A DNA stretch of 64,000 nt, taken from Aulostomus chinensis. Its lineage: Eukaryota > Chordata > Actinopteri > Syngnathiformes > Aulostomidae. The notes under the pieces are model-generated. The model searched no databases. It had not been told where the DNA came from and saw nothing but the letters and a program-made list of their open reading frames with translations. The first letter of the stretch is position 1, and every line of letters starts with the position of its first letter. The DNA is taken from assembly GCA_037954235.1 (NCBI GenBank), contig JBBMOA010000001.1, positions 19,176,643 through 19,240,642 of the forward strand, in the 5' to 3' direction. Positions 1 through 9,049 of the stretch are shown here, one piece after another. Made by a program: the position numbers and the translations under genes.

Positions 1-200
1 ATGAAGCTGAATGTTCTCCTCTACTTTCCTCAGTTGTGCTTCTTTCATGTCCTCCTGAGATCAAAGACAGAATTCCAGGTACAAATAAAGACACTATCAA
101 AGCCCCCCTGATGAAATCATCATCAATTCTGTCTTTGATCTGGAGGCTCTTGCTTTAATCTTGGCTTTGATCTGACGAATGTTTCCTGACAGGTTTCTGT
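1..200 (+). repeat. Dispersed repeat module with internal inverted repeat
   Basis: The block carries GATCAAAGACAGAATTC near 59-75 and its inverted partner near 125-141, so it can fold on itself. Related copies are seen near 6120-6290 (same orientation) and near 11690-11880 and 22835-22990 (opposite orientation). It marks the ends of the duplicated blocks in this window. I do not recognise the family; a MITE or an old low-copy repeat is possible. Confidence 0.6.
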
Positions 201-389
201 TTCCACTCCAGAGCAACCAGTAGTTGATCCTATCAGACCAGTCTGATGAACGAAGCTTTTCACTGTCAGTGGAATCACTGGGAAAAGAAACTCCTCCTGT
301 CAGATGAAGGCTTCACTGTGTTGAGGAGGGTTTGTTCAGATGATTCTGGAAGAATAAATCAAAACCTCATCATTGAACATGAACATTAA

Positions 390-546
390 TCACTGATGAC
401 TGTTTTAACTGAACCTACTGGATACTGTGGTGCCTGATGAGGAGACAACTTGGGTACAAAGTTGCAGAAGAGGGTTTTTGGAGAGGAGATTTAGATGAGA
501 TGGTTTCCAAATCAAATCGGTTGTCACAAGGGAAAGTCTGCATGGA

Positions 547-624
<78 letters not shown>

Positions 625-640
625 CCTACTGACTAACCCA
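390..640. repeat. Segment duplicated in inverted orientation at 19060-19300
   Basis: The stretch from the gain of TGAACCTACTGGAT through the block before the CA tract (GAGGAGACAACTTGGGTAC, then AGAGGGTTTTTGGAGAGGAG) recurs as reverse complement at about 19060-19300. It includes the adjoining CA/GT microsatellite in both places. The two copies differ by small indels and substitutions, so the duplication is not very recent. Confidence 0.7.
549..620. repeat. (CA)n microsatellite
   Basis: About 70 bp of CA dinucleotides with a few interruptions (CAAA, CGCA). The short open frames across it are dinucleotide artefacts. Confidence 0.97.
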
Positions 641-775
641 TGTTTTTCTTCACTTAAACCACCACTGGAGTATTGAAAGAGATTGCATGAGACACCATCA
701 ACTTACATTAAAAACCCCTGACTGCCTTTAATTCCCTCCTGGCTGCAGGAAATTAGACAGACCAGCCCCCATAGC

Positions 776-1160
776 GGGCCTGCACGGTGGTGCAGTGGTC
801 AGCACTGTGCCCTCACAGCAAGAAGGTTCCGGGTTCGGGTCCTGGCTCGGGCGTGGGATCTTTCTGTGTGGAGTTTGCATGTTCTCCCCGGGCCTGCGTG
901 GGTTCTCTCCAGGTACTCCGGCTTCCTCCCACGGTCCAAAGACATGGACATTAGGGGACGAGGCTGATTGATACTCTAAATTGACCGTAGGCGTGAGCGT
1001 GAATGGTTGTTCGTCTGTGTGTTGGACCTGCGATGGACTGGCGACCTGTCCAGGGTGAACACCGCCTCTCGCCTGTAGATGCTGGGATAGGCTCCAGCCC
1101 CCCCCCCCCCCCCCCGTGACCCTTACTAGTAAGGAATAAGCAGAAGATGACGATGGATGG
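776..1160 (+). mobile_element. tRNA-derived SINE with L2-like 3' tail, copy 1
   Basis: The 5' part (GCACGGTGGTGCAGTGGT, then GGTTCCGGGTTCGGGTCC) has the spacing of Pol III A-box and B-box elements. It is followed by a conserved body (CTCCGGCTTCCTCCCAC, GGACTGGCGACCTGTCCAGG, GATGCTGGGATAGGCTCC) and a tail ending GATGACGATGGATGG. That tail resembles the 3' end of fish L2-clade LINEs, which would supply the reverse transcriptase. A C run at about 1100-1114 lies in the tail. Four near-complete copies and several tail fragments occur in the window. The SINE/L2-tail assignment is by recognition and was not searched. Confidence 0.75.
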
Positions 1161-1735
1161 CCCATAGAGTGGAGGTGAGACCACAACCATGCTCTACAAT
1201 CAATATTTACATCAAAACAGCAACAACTTAACCTGACTAAATATATACATGATTCCAGACTACTACACCAACTCAATCATACATCCACATAATCATTCAA
1301 TGAACCTCGCCTGTGATTGTACCCCCTCCCCCATCTGGGAGCAAAGGTTTGCACCTACAGCTCTTAAGGAGCTTCCTTGGGCCACTCTCCCCTTTTGGCT
1401 CCACCCCCTTTAAAGAAACCAACAGGAAGAGGTGAGGACTGACGTGACGACTGAAACTGCCACATTTACATGAGACAAACTTGATCAACACTAAATACCA
1501 GGCCTTGCACAGTGATTCCCACTGACTGACACTGGGGTCTTCATTTTCCACAGGCAGGATGGCCGGTTCCCCTGTGCTTCCCAGGTCCCTCCCTGGAACA
1601 CATGGCATAGCAAATGTTTCACATATTTGCTGATTCAATAAACCTGACCATTAACATGTGTGTGTGCCTCTAATTTACATAAACTGTTCATACCAAGACA
1701 AATGCTACCTTCAATTCATCATTTATGTCATGGAA
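1161..1735. other. Unassigned segment, possibly an inserted retroelement fragment
   Basis: This stretch has no counterpart in the inverted partner block at 11220-11880, so with the SINE it looks like an insertion into the left copy. It contains AATAAA at about 1637-1642 near its right end. No convincing coding frame or paired termini were found. Confidence 0.3.
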
Positions 1736-1835
1736 CCCTTGGTCTCCATTACATTGGTCAACCAGAGAAGCTTCAACTGGTGACGCTCATTCAACCATGA
1801 AGGTCAAGGTGCATTATCTGCTATGCTCCTTAACA

Positions 1836-1908
1836 GGGGAATTAGCTCAAATGGTAGAGTGCTCGCTTAGCATGTGAGAGGTAGAGGGATCGATGCCCTC
1901 ATTCTCCA
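1836..1908 (+). tRNA. tRNA-Ala (anticodon AGC)
   Basis: The 73-nt cloverleaf is complete. The acceptor GGGGAAT pairs with ATTCTCC plus discriminator A, with one G-U pair. The D stem is GCTC/GAGT, the anticodon stem CTCGC/GTGAG, the loop TTAGCAT with anticodon AGC, and the T arm GAGGG-ATCGATG-CCCTC. The B-box region has ATCGATG rather than TTCGAAT. No TTTT terminator is seen within about 30 nt downstream. A decayed inverted copy with about 135 nt of shared 3' flank lies at 11346-11417. It reads as a plausible gene, but the weak terminator leaves expression uncertain. Confidence 0.9.
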
Positions 1909-2165
1909 GAATACTTTAACTTGTTCTGTTGATCAGAGGAGCTGCTGGGTGTTGAATGCTGATGTTTGTCCACTGCTGTGATAAAGTGTCCCCTGTTACT
2001 GAGATGAGGATGAACACCTGCTCAGGTCAAAGCTGCAATGAAGTCAAGTCATCACCCTGTAAAGCACCAAATAACAACAAAAGTTACACTTTACAAGTAG
2101 AACAGGTCCAGTTCCACACTCCTTAAATGAATTTACACCCAACAATTCTTCATGAGCAAGCACAT

Positions 2166-2247
2166 CCTAGCTTAGGCCCAACTTTTCTTGGCGCTCTCCC
2201 AGATGCTTGGGAGCTTCTGGGGGAGCGCTAGTTGGGCCTAAGCTAGG
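2166..2247. repeat. Long near-perfect hairpin
   Basis: The left arm starts CCTAGCTTAGGCCCAACT and its exact reverse complement ends at about 2247. The pairing continues inward through GCGCTCTCCC/GGGGGAGCGC after a small internal bulge. The loop is about 18 nt (AGATGCTTGGGAGCTTCT). It could be the end of a MITE or a foldback element, or a transcribed hairpin. Confidence 0.75.
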
Positions 2248-3052
2248 AGCTAAGCTAAGGCGGTCTGCACCAGCTAGTGAGGGCTGGCTAGCTCTTGCAG
2301 CTTTTGGTGCAGAGCCGCTGCAGGTCCAATTCAACATCGCTAAGCCTCACCTCCAACACAGCAAGAAAACTACATTTAACACACTTATCAGTATCACTAA
2401 AGGAGGCAGAGGAGGAAGAAAACATGTGGCACCTGAGCAGGAGAGAGGAGGACAAGAGGGAGAAGCCATCGTTAGCTTAGCGTGTTTACAAGACAGAAAG
2501 ACTGTTGCTACCAGAATGATGGTCTTTTAAACTTCAGCCAAATAAAGCAAGTAGGTATTAATTTTTGGTGGGTAATTAGTCAACGAAATAAGGAATTAGC
2601 AGGGAGGATCACACTTTAGCGAGCACAATGAAGCAAGGCTCTACGTTCAGCAACACAGAAAAAGGACTTGAGGTCACACGCTTCCTGCAACCAAGGTCAA
2701 AAATCCAGGACGGATGAAGGGGAGGACAACAAAGACAAAGACACAAGAAACAGAGATAATAACCATAAACTCCATAACAACCATAACAAATATAACCATA
2801 CAGAACATATATAACAAATATAACAAGAAAAGCATTAAAAAATATGTCACCTCTGGTCAGATACCCTGATTTGCATTTGTGTCTCTCAGCATTTTCATTT
2901 TCATGTTAAAGCCTCCAGAATGAGGGGAGGGGTCAGGGGCAGTTTTCTGTGTTGTCTGCAAACTGAATTACAGGAAACCTGAACTTCCACTGTCAATGTA
3001 TCCAACTGATTCATAATTTTTTGATCTATACATAGATAACTTGTAGTTATTG

Positions 3053-3054
<2 letters not shown>
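2248..3054. other. Intergenic sequence without recognisable gene
   Basis: There are open frames of up to about 100 codons here (one plus-strand frame at 2207-2530), but they have no recognisable domain and low-complexity composition. An A-rich stretch with ATAACAA/CATAACA repeats lies at about 2755-2850. I see no RNA gene. Confidence 0.5.

Positions 3055-3102
<48 letters not shown>
3055..3102. repeat. (CA)24 microsatellite
   Basis: Uninterrupted CA dinucleotides immediately left of the U1-bearing duplicated arm. A long pure tract of this kind is a candidate breakpoint for the duplication. Confidence 0.97.
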
Positions 3103-3103
<1 letters not shown>

Positions 3104-3301
3104 TTTGTGAAACAACTCAGGAGTCGAGCTTCCCGGGCTTGGGATATCCGACATCCGGCATCGTTGTGAGAAACAAAGGGGGCTGCGCACATGGCAGATT
3201 GGCACAAGGTAGGAAAGATCAGGCGCTGTGTCGGCCTCCCTGCCTGTCAGTCAGAAGGCTGTGTCCCTGGAGCTCATGTCTGTTCCTAAGCTCAGCGAGT
3301 C

Positions 3302-3465
3302 ATACTTACCTGGCAGGGGAGATACCATGATCAGCAAGGTGGTTCTCCCCGGGTGAGGCTCAGCCATTGCACTGGGGCTTTGGATACCCTGGTGAATTCC
3401 CCAAATGTGGGAATCTCAACTGCATAATTTCTGACAGTGGGGGACTGCGTCCGCGCTCTCCCCTG
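3302..3465 (+). ncRNA. U1 spliceosomal snRNA (left-arm copy)
   Basis: U1 base-pairs with the intron 5' splice site in the major spliceosome. The 164 nt equals the vertebrate length. The 5' end is ATACTTACCTGGCAGGGGAG, containing the 5' splice-site complement ACTTACCTG. Stem-loop II keeps ATTGCAC, the U1A-binding core, on a short GCC/GGC stem. The Sm-site region is ATAATTTCTGAC, and the last stem-loop ends CTCTCCCCTG. The 3' flank GTGTGAAAAAAGGAAAGA resembles an snRNA 3' box. The descending side of stem-loop II (CTTTGGATACC) departs from the usual GTGCTGACC more than the copy at 28548-28711. It may be a functional variant or an early pseudogene. Confidence 0.88.
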
Positions 3466-3801
3466 TGATCGTGTGAAAAAAGGAAAGAAAGAAAGAAAGG
3501 CCGACCACGGCGGCAACAACAACAACGGTGATCGCCTGTCCCAGCCAGTTGGCGGTCTCCTCTTGTGCTGGCCAGCCTGAGGAGACCGCGGAGGACGTAG
3601 CCTCGATGAGCTCCCAGTATCTCTCACACCTTCCAGCCCTAAATGAAGAGGGCAGGGTTTCTGCCACATTTAGTTGAGGGTCATGGTATCTGACAAGCCC
3701 TGGGCTCAGGACAATACATCCACGGCTCGTCTTCGCAGTAAGTGGAATGATACCAGAGAATTCATGCGTGGGAGGAGATCAACTTGGAAAACCCCGACTC
3801 T

Positions 3802-4411
3802 CAATTCTGACGACATCACTGTCGCATCATTTTGAGATCATTAGCAATTCTTCTTACATCACTGTCGCATTATTTTTAGTTTCATAGCAACTCTTACTAC
3901 ATTACTGTGTCATTATTTTAAGGTTTTTAGCAACTCTTAATAAATTACTGTCAGCATCACTTTGAGTTTATTAGCAACTATCACTACATTACTGTCAGCA
4001 TCATTCTTGAATTAATTAACAATTCTTCCGGCATCACTGTAGCATCATTTTGAGATCATTAGCAATTCTTACTACATCACTGTCACATCATGTTGATATC
4101 ATTAGCAATTCTTAAGACATCACCGTAGCATCATTTTGAGGTTAGTAGCAACTCTTACTACATGACTGTCAGCTTCACTTTGAGGTTGTTCAAAACACTT
4201 ACTACGTTACTGTAAGCATCACTGAGTTTATTAGCAACTATCACTATATTACTGTTAGCATCATTTTGAGTTCATTAGCAATTCTTACTACATCACTGTC
4301 GCATCATTTTGAGATCATTAGCAATTCTTCTGAAATCACTGTCGCATTATTTTGAGGTTCGAAGCAACTCTTACTACATTACTGTCAGCATCACTTTGAG
4401 GTTAATCGAAA
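3802..4411 (+). repeat. 43-44 bp satellite block A (plus orientation)
   Basis: About 14 monomers of the type TTAGCAATTCTTACTACATC followed by ACTGTCGCATCATTTTGAG. The block sits inside the left duplicated arm, downstream of U1. Its right-arm counterpart at 26772-28209 is more than twice as long, so copy number changed after duplication. Confidence 0.95.
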
Positions 4412-4699
4412 CAAACACAGACTGTGTCTGAAATTCCACACCTGCACCCGACTCAGAATGAAAAACCAGTGTGGAATCAATTGTATCCACTGTCAATCCT
4501 GATTCTGGAGAAATTTCTTTGTGTGTTTTGATGGACGCGAGCCAAGCAGAAATTTCCCACAATGCAATAGGGCGGCGTTTGGTCAGTGTCGAGCAGGCGT
4601 CAGTCTGACAATGATGTCATATTATTGTGTCATCACCTGACCAGACCCAAAAGTAGGCTCAGGTATCAGTTTCTTCTAACCGGACGTCTGCTTTGACTG

Positions 4700-4875
4700 G
4701 TTGGTTGTTGAAAGAGAGCAGGACAGGACAGACAGCAGAAGACAAATATAGAGAAGGAAAGACAAAAGACAGAGAGAAAGGAGGGAGAGAATGACAAAAA
4801 GATGGGAACAAGATGAGGGTGAAAGACAAGCAGAGAGAAAGACAGAGGGACAGGGGGATGGAAGACAGACACACA
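4700..4875 (+). repeat. Purine-rich strand-asymmetric tract
   Basis: About 175 bp of almost pure A/G with few C and T (AAAGAGAGCAGGACAGGACA, GAAAGGAGGGAGAGAATG). The mirror-like polypyrimidine copy is at about 24245-24420 on the plus strand of the right arm. The open frames on its pyrimidine strand (rich in Ser, Leu, Phe) are compositional. Such tracts can form H-DNA; that is inference. Confidence 0.8.
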
Positions 4876-5228
4876 ACCAACAACAGCAGCAGCAATAATA
4901 GTAAACTAGCTGCCAATGATAACGTCTCCTGGTCGCTGAAGCAATCAACTTCATAATAGGAGGATTGAAGAGCCAGGAAATAAAATATTAGCACAATACT
5001 GATGTGAATGTTCGTGCAATACTGAGAACACTGATATGTAGACGACTAGTAGGGGCGGCACGGTGGTGCAAGAAGACAAACAAAAAAGGCTGGTGTGATC
5101 CAGACCTTCATCAAAAATGATCCTGGAGAACTGTTCAATGTGTCAGGACTTCAGAAGCTCCAATCCTCTCTAAGGTCCAGTGAGAGTGGAAGAGATTATA
5201 AATGAGAGAAGCAGGGCCCTCACTCAGA

Positions 5229-5301
5229 ACTGAACCAGCTCAGCTGGGAGAGCGTTAGACTGAAGATCTAAAGGTCCCTGGTCCGATCCCAGGTTTCAGC
5301 A
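5229..5301 (+). tRNA. tRNA-Phe (GAA)-like, acceptor stem damaged
   Basis: The D arm AGCTCAGCTGGGAGAGC, the anticodon arm TTAGACTGAAGATCTAA with GAA, and a T arm close to CCTGG-TCCGATC-CCAGG are tRNA-Phe. The acceptor ACTGAAC against TTTCAGC mispairs at the first and seventh positions. The canonical B-box TTCGATC is TCCGATC. The sister copy at 23823-23895 carries the same acceptor changes, so the damage predates the inverted duplication. It is likely a pseudogene or weakly expressed. Confidence 0.8.
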
Positions 5302-5544
5302 GAGGAGCAGCATTGACTTTACTTTCCAGTGGAGGAACTGCAGACATGAAGGAAACTAACATCTTGTCCTGTGCATTCTTGTGACATTCAGGACATTTTT
5401 GGAGCCTCTTGTTGGATTTTGCCACAGAGAATCAGAGCCAATCAAAAGCATGGTGGACTTCAACATGGAGGACTGAACAAGTCAAGAAAGCAGCAGTTTG
5501 ACCTTCACAGGTGTTTCTGTTCCTGTCTCAATGCTGTAGAAAGA

Positions 5545-5617
5545 GCCTGAGGAGCTCAGACGGTAGAGCATCAGACTTTTAATGTGAGGGTCCAGGGTTC
5601 AAGTCCCTGTTCAGGTG
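5545..5617 (+). tRNA. tRNA-Lys (TTT)-like
   Basis: The 73-nt cloverleaf has D arm AGCTCAGACGGTAGAGC, anticodon loop CTTTTAA (TTT) and an intact T arm CAGGG-TTCAAGT-CCCTG. The acceptor GCCTGAG/TTCAGGT contains wobble pairs. The anticodon stem TCAGA/TGTGA has one G-G mismatch where the usual sequence is TCTGA. The same mismatch is in the right-arm copy at 23507-23579. No T-run terminator is seen close downstream. Confidence 0.82.
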
Positions 5618-5787
5618 CTGTGGAGGTTCCAGTGTTTGACAACATGGTACTGGATGAAGTTTAGTGTTGAACAAACTGTCAACATTAAAAGTAGAAGTGT
5701 TCTTGTCTCGCCACTGTGAGACTGTTGCTAGAAAAGTGACCAATAATAATTTCATGTGGCATGCAATTAACAAAACACCTACATTGA

Positions 5788-6113
5788 TGGTCGAGGGGGG
5801 CTGGAGCCTATCCCAGCATCTACAGGCCAGAGGCGGGGTTCACCCTGGACAGGTCACCAGTCCATCGCAGGGCCAACATACAGAGACGAACAACCATTCA
5901 CACTCACATTCATACCTACGATCAATTTAGAGTATCAATCAGCCTCGTCCCAAATTACACATCTTTGGACGGTGGGAAGGAGCCGGAGTCCCCGGAGAGA
6001 ACCCATGCATGAACGGGGAGAAGATGCAGATTCTGCACCTGAGCCTGGACTCAAACCCAGAACCTTCTTGCTGTGAGGCCACAGTGCTGACCACTGCACC
6101 ATCATGCTGCCGT
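5788..6113 (-). mobile_element. tRNA-derived SINE with L2-like tail, copy 2
   Basis: Reverse-complement copy of the SINE at 776-1160. The tail end (GGCTGGAGCCTATCCCAGCA) is at the left and the A/B-box end (CACTGCACCATCATGCTGCC) at the right. The orthologous right-arm copy is at 22999-23335, so the insertion predates the inverted duplication. Confidence 0.75.
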
Positions 6114-6307
6114 GGTCTCATATACTTTTCTCAATTGTGTTTCTTTCATGTCCTCCTGAGATCAAAGACAGAATTCTAGCTACTGTCAAAGCCCTGATGA
6201 CATCATCAGGAATTCTGACTTTGATCTGGAGACTCTTGCTTTAATCTGAATTTGACCTGACTAATGTTTTAGTTTAGGTTGCATGATACCGTCCACCTCA
6301 TTTCTCC

Positions 6308-6421
6308 TGATGGACTGGTGACCTGTCCAGGGTGAACCCTGCCTCTTGAACAATGTCACCTGGGATCGCCCCCCCCCCCCCCATGACCCTTAAAGGATAA
6401 GAACAGAAAGTGGATGAAGGG
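6308..6421 (+). mobile_element. SINE/L2-like 3' tail fragment
   Basis: Contains GGACTGGTGACCTGTCCAGG, a C run (about 6370-6382) and ATGACCCTTAAAGGATAAG. It lacks the tRNA-like head. The inverted counterpart is at about 22690-22805. Confidence 0.65.
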
Positions 6422-6639
6422 ATGGACTCAACACTGAAATCAGCTGATCTGATCCACATTCTAATGTTTCCTGTCCCTCTTTAGGAGTCAATGAGAATAG
6501 TAGTGTATATAATAATGTATATCCAACCTTGTAGTATCTTTCCAAAGCTTTTAGTATTTCTTCTTGTTTCTACTTGTAGTTTTAGTGTCTGGATCTTTTC
6601 TTTTGATGTCCTGCTGTCTGCTCTTTGCTTTTGGAGCTT

Positions 6640-7509
6640 CCTTCCCAACAACTACCAGGCCTCCTGGGTACTGTAGGAAACATGGTCAAGTTCTTCTGAC
6701 TTCTCCAGGAACGTCCTGCTCACATTGGTCTGTCTTCATTTTGACTCCTCCCACTGCCACAATGACCAGCCTTTATACTCTTGGTGACTGGGGCCCTGGT
6801 TGCTGCAGGCCTCAACACCAGCCTGTGGTTGTGAGCAGTGCAGAACAGAACTGACAGTATCTCCCTTGCAGGACCTGGGTCAGCGCCTGGTGCCAGCTGG
6901 GGCACTGCTTTAACCTGGACCCCTAGAAGATCTTCTCCAGGAACTGGCTTTTTTGGTTCCATCAAGGCCTGAGAGGATGGTGAAGAGTGATCCTCCACCA
7001 GGCAGCACAGTCAGCAGCAGCCATTTTGTTCCACTAGAATCAAGTATGATAGTGACAGACTGGTGAGTACTTGCTAACTAACACTTCCTGTTTTTACTGC
7101 TGTTCTTCCATGAATGTGCTCATGTTGGCTGGTCCCCAACCACAGTTTCAAAGCCATGATGACATCTTTCATCAACAATCAGACTTATTTTTTCTCTATT
7201 TGGACAAATAAGGTTTCAACTGACACGGCTGGCCAACGTCCTGGAGTTCATTCAGCCTGTAGAACCAGGTGCTGGTTCCTTCTTTTACCAGGCAGGAACG
7301 GGCAGCAGATCCAAGATCAGTAGGTGAAGATGTCTGCTTTGACTGGTAGGAGGAAAGAGAGCAGGACAGCTGGTCAGAGACAAAGACTGATCATGAAGAA
7401 GGAGTGCTGTATTCTGCTAGCACATGCTAGTGACAGTCAGAGATCAGGAGTCTCAGCAGGGAAAGATTCATCTCTTATTTCAGAGGACAATTGGACGTTC
7501 ACTGGAAGA
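6640..7509. other. Unique intergenic sequence
   Basis: No gene recognised. Open frames up to about 95 codons on both strands have no domain signature. A short purine-rich piece near 7325-7370 resembles the start of the tract at 4684-4730. Confidence 0.5.
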
Positions 7510-8418
7510 CTGTGACGTGCGGTGAGGTTCATGGCTGGTGAGGCACCGACAGACATCTGGTGAGGCACCGACTCCATCACAATCAGATCTGTCAACATAT
7601 GAAAAAAACCCTGCATTTAATAATAAATCAGTCAAAAAATGTTCTCCATGTTTTGGCTTCTGTCTGCCACAGCTTCTTCAGCGCTCTGGATACTTTAGCG
7701 TGAACCTCCTGCTTCCATTGAAAATCCAATTTAGAAAATTGTTTTAGCTTAGAAATGGAATCCTCCATTGTGACATTACGGCCACTCAGGAGAAAAACAA
7801 TAACTGAATGACTGCACTTGACTTTCCTAACAGTAAATTGTAGCTCGCTGTCACTTCTTCTTCTGCAGCGGACCGGAGGAGGCGGAAGCAGAATCCCTGG
7901 GCTCACGAGTGCCTCCTCCATGAGGCAGGAGAACTGTGTGCCTCACCCGGCACCTTTTCGCAGCCGTTTTTATGATCGCTCAGCACAAGAAACACGTACA
8001 CTCAGTGTATACAAAAACACTCTACATGATATTCACCAGCTAAACTATAGAAATGTAGTTTGTTTAGCAGAAGTATTTGGACATTTTAATAGCGCCATAG
8101 AAAGAGACAGCAATACGGGCTCCCTGCATAGCATGCAGCACAGTTAGCCGAGTCATTGAGCAATGCCTGGTGAGGCTCAGCTGCCTGGTGCCTCACCGCA
8201 CGTCTCTTCTCAGTATTTCAACGATAAATATGAAAAAACTGTGATTTTGAATAAAAAAATAACTTAAAACTGGTTGAGTTAAAAGCAAAATAACTTTATC
8301 GTACAAATCAAAGGATAAATACAATAATTGCTTTTATTTATTCCAATTTACATTTTTTTCTTTCCATGATGACGGGCGAGACACGGCCTCACTTGCCTCC
8401 CCTGACCGCACGTCACTG
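7510..8418. mobile_element. Non-autonomous DNA transposon with terminal inverted repeats
   Basis: The left end CTGTGACGTGCGGTGAGG (7510-7527) is the inverted partner of the right end CCTGACCGCACGTCACTG (8401-8418), with two mismatches in 18. GGTGAGGC-type repeats follow inside both ends, and an extra end-like piece (TGCCTCACCGCACGTC) lies at about 8189-8204. The interior of about 0.9 kb is AT-rich with no transposase. A minus-strand open frame (7628-7921) with a Lys-rich end has no recognised domain. A clear target-site duplication is not visible because the right end abuts a CA tract. Superfamily uncertain. Confidence 0.7.
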
Positions 8419-8446
8419 ACACACACACACACACACACACACACAC
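8419..8446. repeat. (AC)n microsatellite
   Basis: Fourteen AC units directly abutting the right terminal repeat of the transposon. Confidence 0.95.
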
Positions 8447-8966
8447 TGAGACATGCAGCAGCTCACAGTAACTGCCTCAGTCACACAGCAGATAGACTCC
8501 TTTCTGTAACAAGATAAGCAGTAGAAAATGGATGGAAGTGATGATGAACTGATGAACAGGTGATTTGTCCAAAAGTCAACATCAGATTCATTTCCAATCT
8601 GTGGAAGCAGTTTCATCTTGAGGTTCCAGGTAAGAACAGCCAGCTGTGGGCTGACACACATCTCTTCAGGAGCACTTCTATGCTCCAAACTTGCCAGGTT
8701 GAATTGTGTCTGTATTCTGAGGGCAGCAGGAGGACGGAGGAGTGAGGACACACACATTTGGAACTGAGAGCAGTGTGTGTGGGATTTCCCCAGCAAAGAT
8801 AAAACCAGCTCCTTCATGCTGGCTATGAAGGCTCACAGTCACACTGACGCAGCTACAACTACTTTGATATGCAACAGACAGGTTTCTCTTCTGGGAGTTT
8901 GTTATCAACTGTTGTCACATTTAAGGATCAATTTAGCTGTTAAGATGAAGGCTCCAAAGGACCAGC

Positions 8967-9038
8967 TGGAGATGCCGGGGATTGAACCCGGGGCCTCATA
9001 CATGCGAAGCATGCGCTCTACCACTGAGCTACATCCCC
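8967..9038 (-). tRNA. tRNA-Ala (anticodon CGC)
   Basis: The 72-nt cloverleaf is canonical. The acceptor GGGGATG pairs with CATCTCC plus A, the D arm is AGCTCAGTGGTAGAGC, the anticodon loop CTTCGCA carries CGC, and the T arm GGGGTTCAATCC-type B box is intact. All stems pair well. It is the best-preserved tRNA here with Glu(CTC). No run of four T follows within about 30 nt on its strand, so termination would need a distal or non-canonical signal. Confidence 0.93.
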
Positions 9039-9049
9039 TCTGGTAGAGT

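Larger units (their letters stand above)
3125..6635. repeat. Left arm of large inverted duplication
   Basis: The arm matches the reverse complement of about 22483-28890. In order it carries a U1 snRNA unit, satellite, a unique segment with a purine-rich tract, tRNA-Phe, tRNA-Lys, a SINE and a SINE tail. Similarity stops near 6634 (left CTTTGCTTTTGGAGC, right CTTTGCTTTTGACAA) and near 3125. Differences from the right arm are about 0.6 kb rather than 1.4 kb of satellite, the absence of a segment of about 2 kb found at 24450-26465, and scattered substitutions. Confidence 0.85.

Noticed and set aside
405..676. Open frames coding for poly-(Cys-Val) or poly-(His-Thr)
   Set aside because: Products of CA/GT dinucleotide tracts; the same applies to those at 2901-3207, 11420-11788, 12706-13044, 17013-17418 and 25036-25435.
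3331..3669. 112-codon frame conserved at 28344-28682
   Set aside because: It overlaps the U1 snRNA antisense and its 3' flank; the similarity is explained by the duplicated U1 unit.
4659..4994. 111-codon minus-strand frame and its 121-codon copy at 24130-24495, hydrophobic and apparently membrane-like
   Set aside because: The frames read the pyrimidine strand of a purine/pyrimidine tract, giving Ser/Leu/Phe by composition. Conservation reflects the inverted duplication, not selection.
8777..9046. Plus-strand frame containing MPGIEPGASYMRSMRSTTEL
   Set aside because: This is the typical antisense translation of a tRNA-Ala gene (8967-9038).
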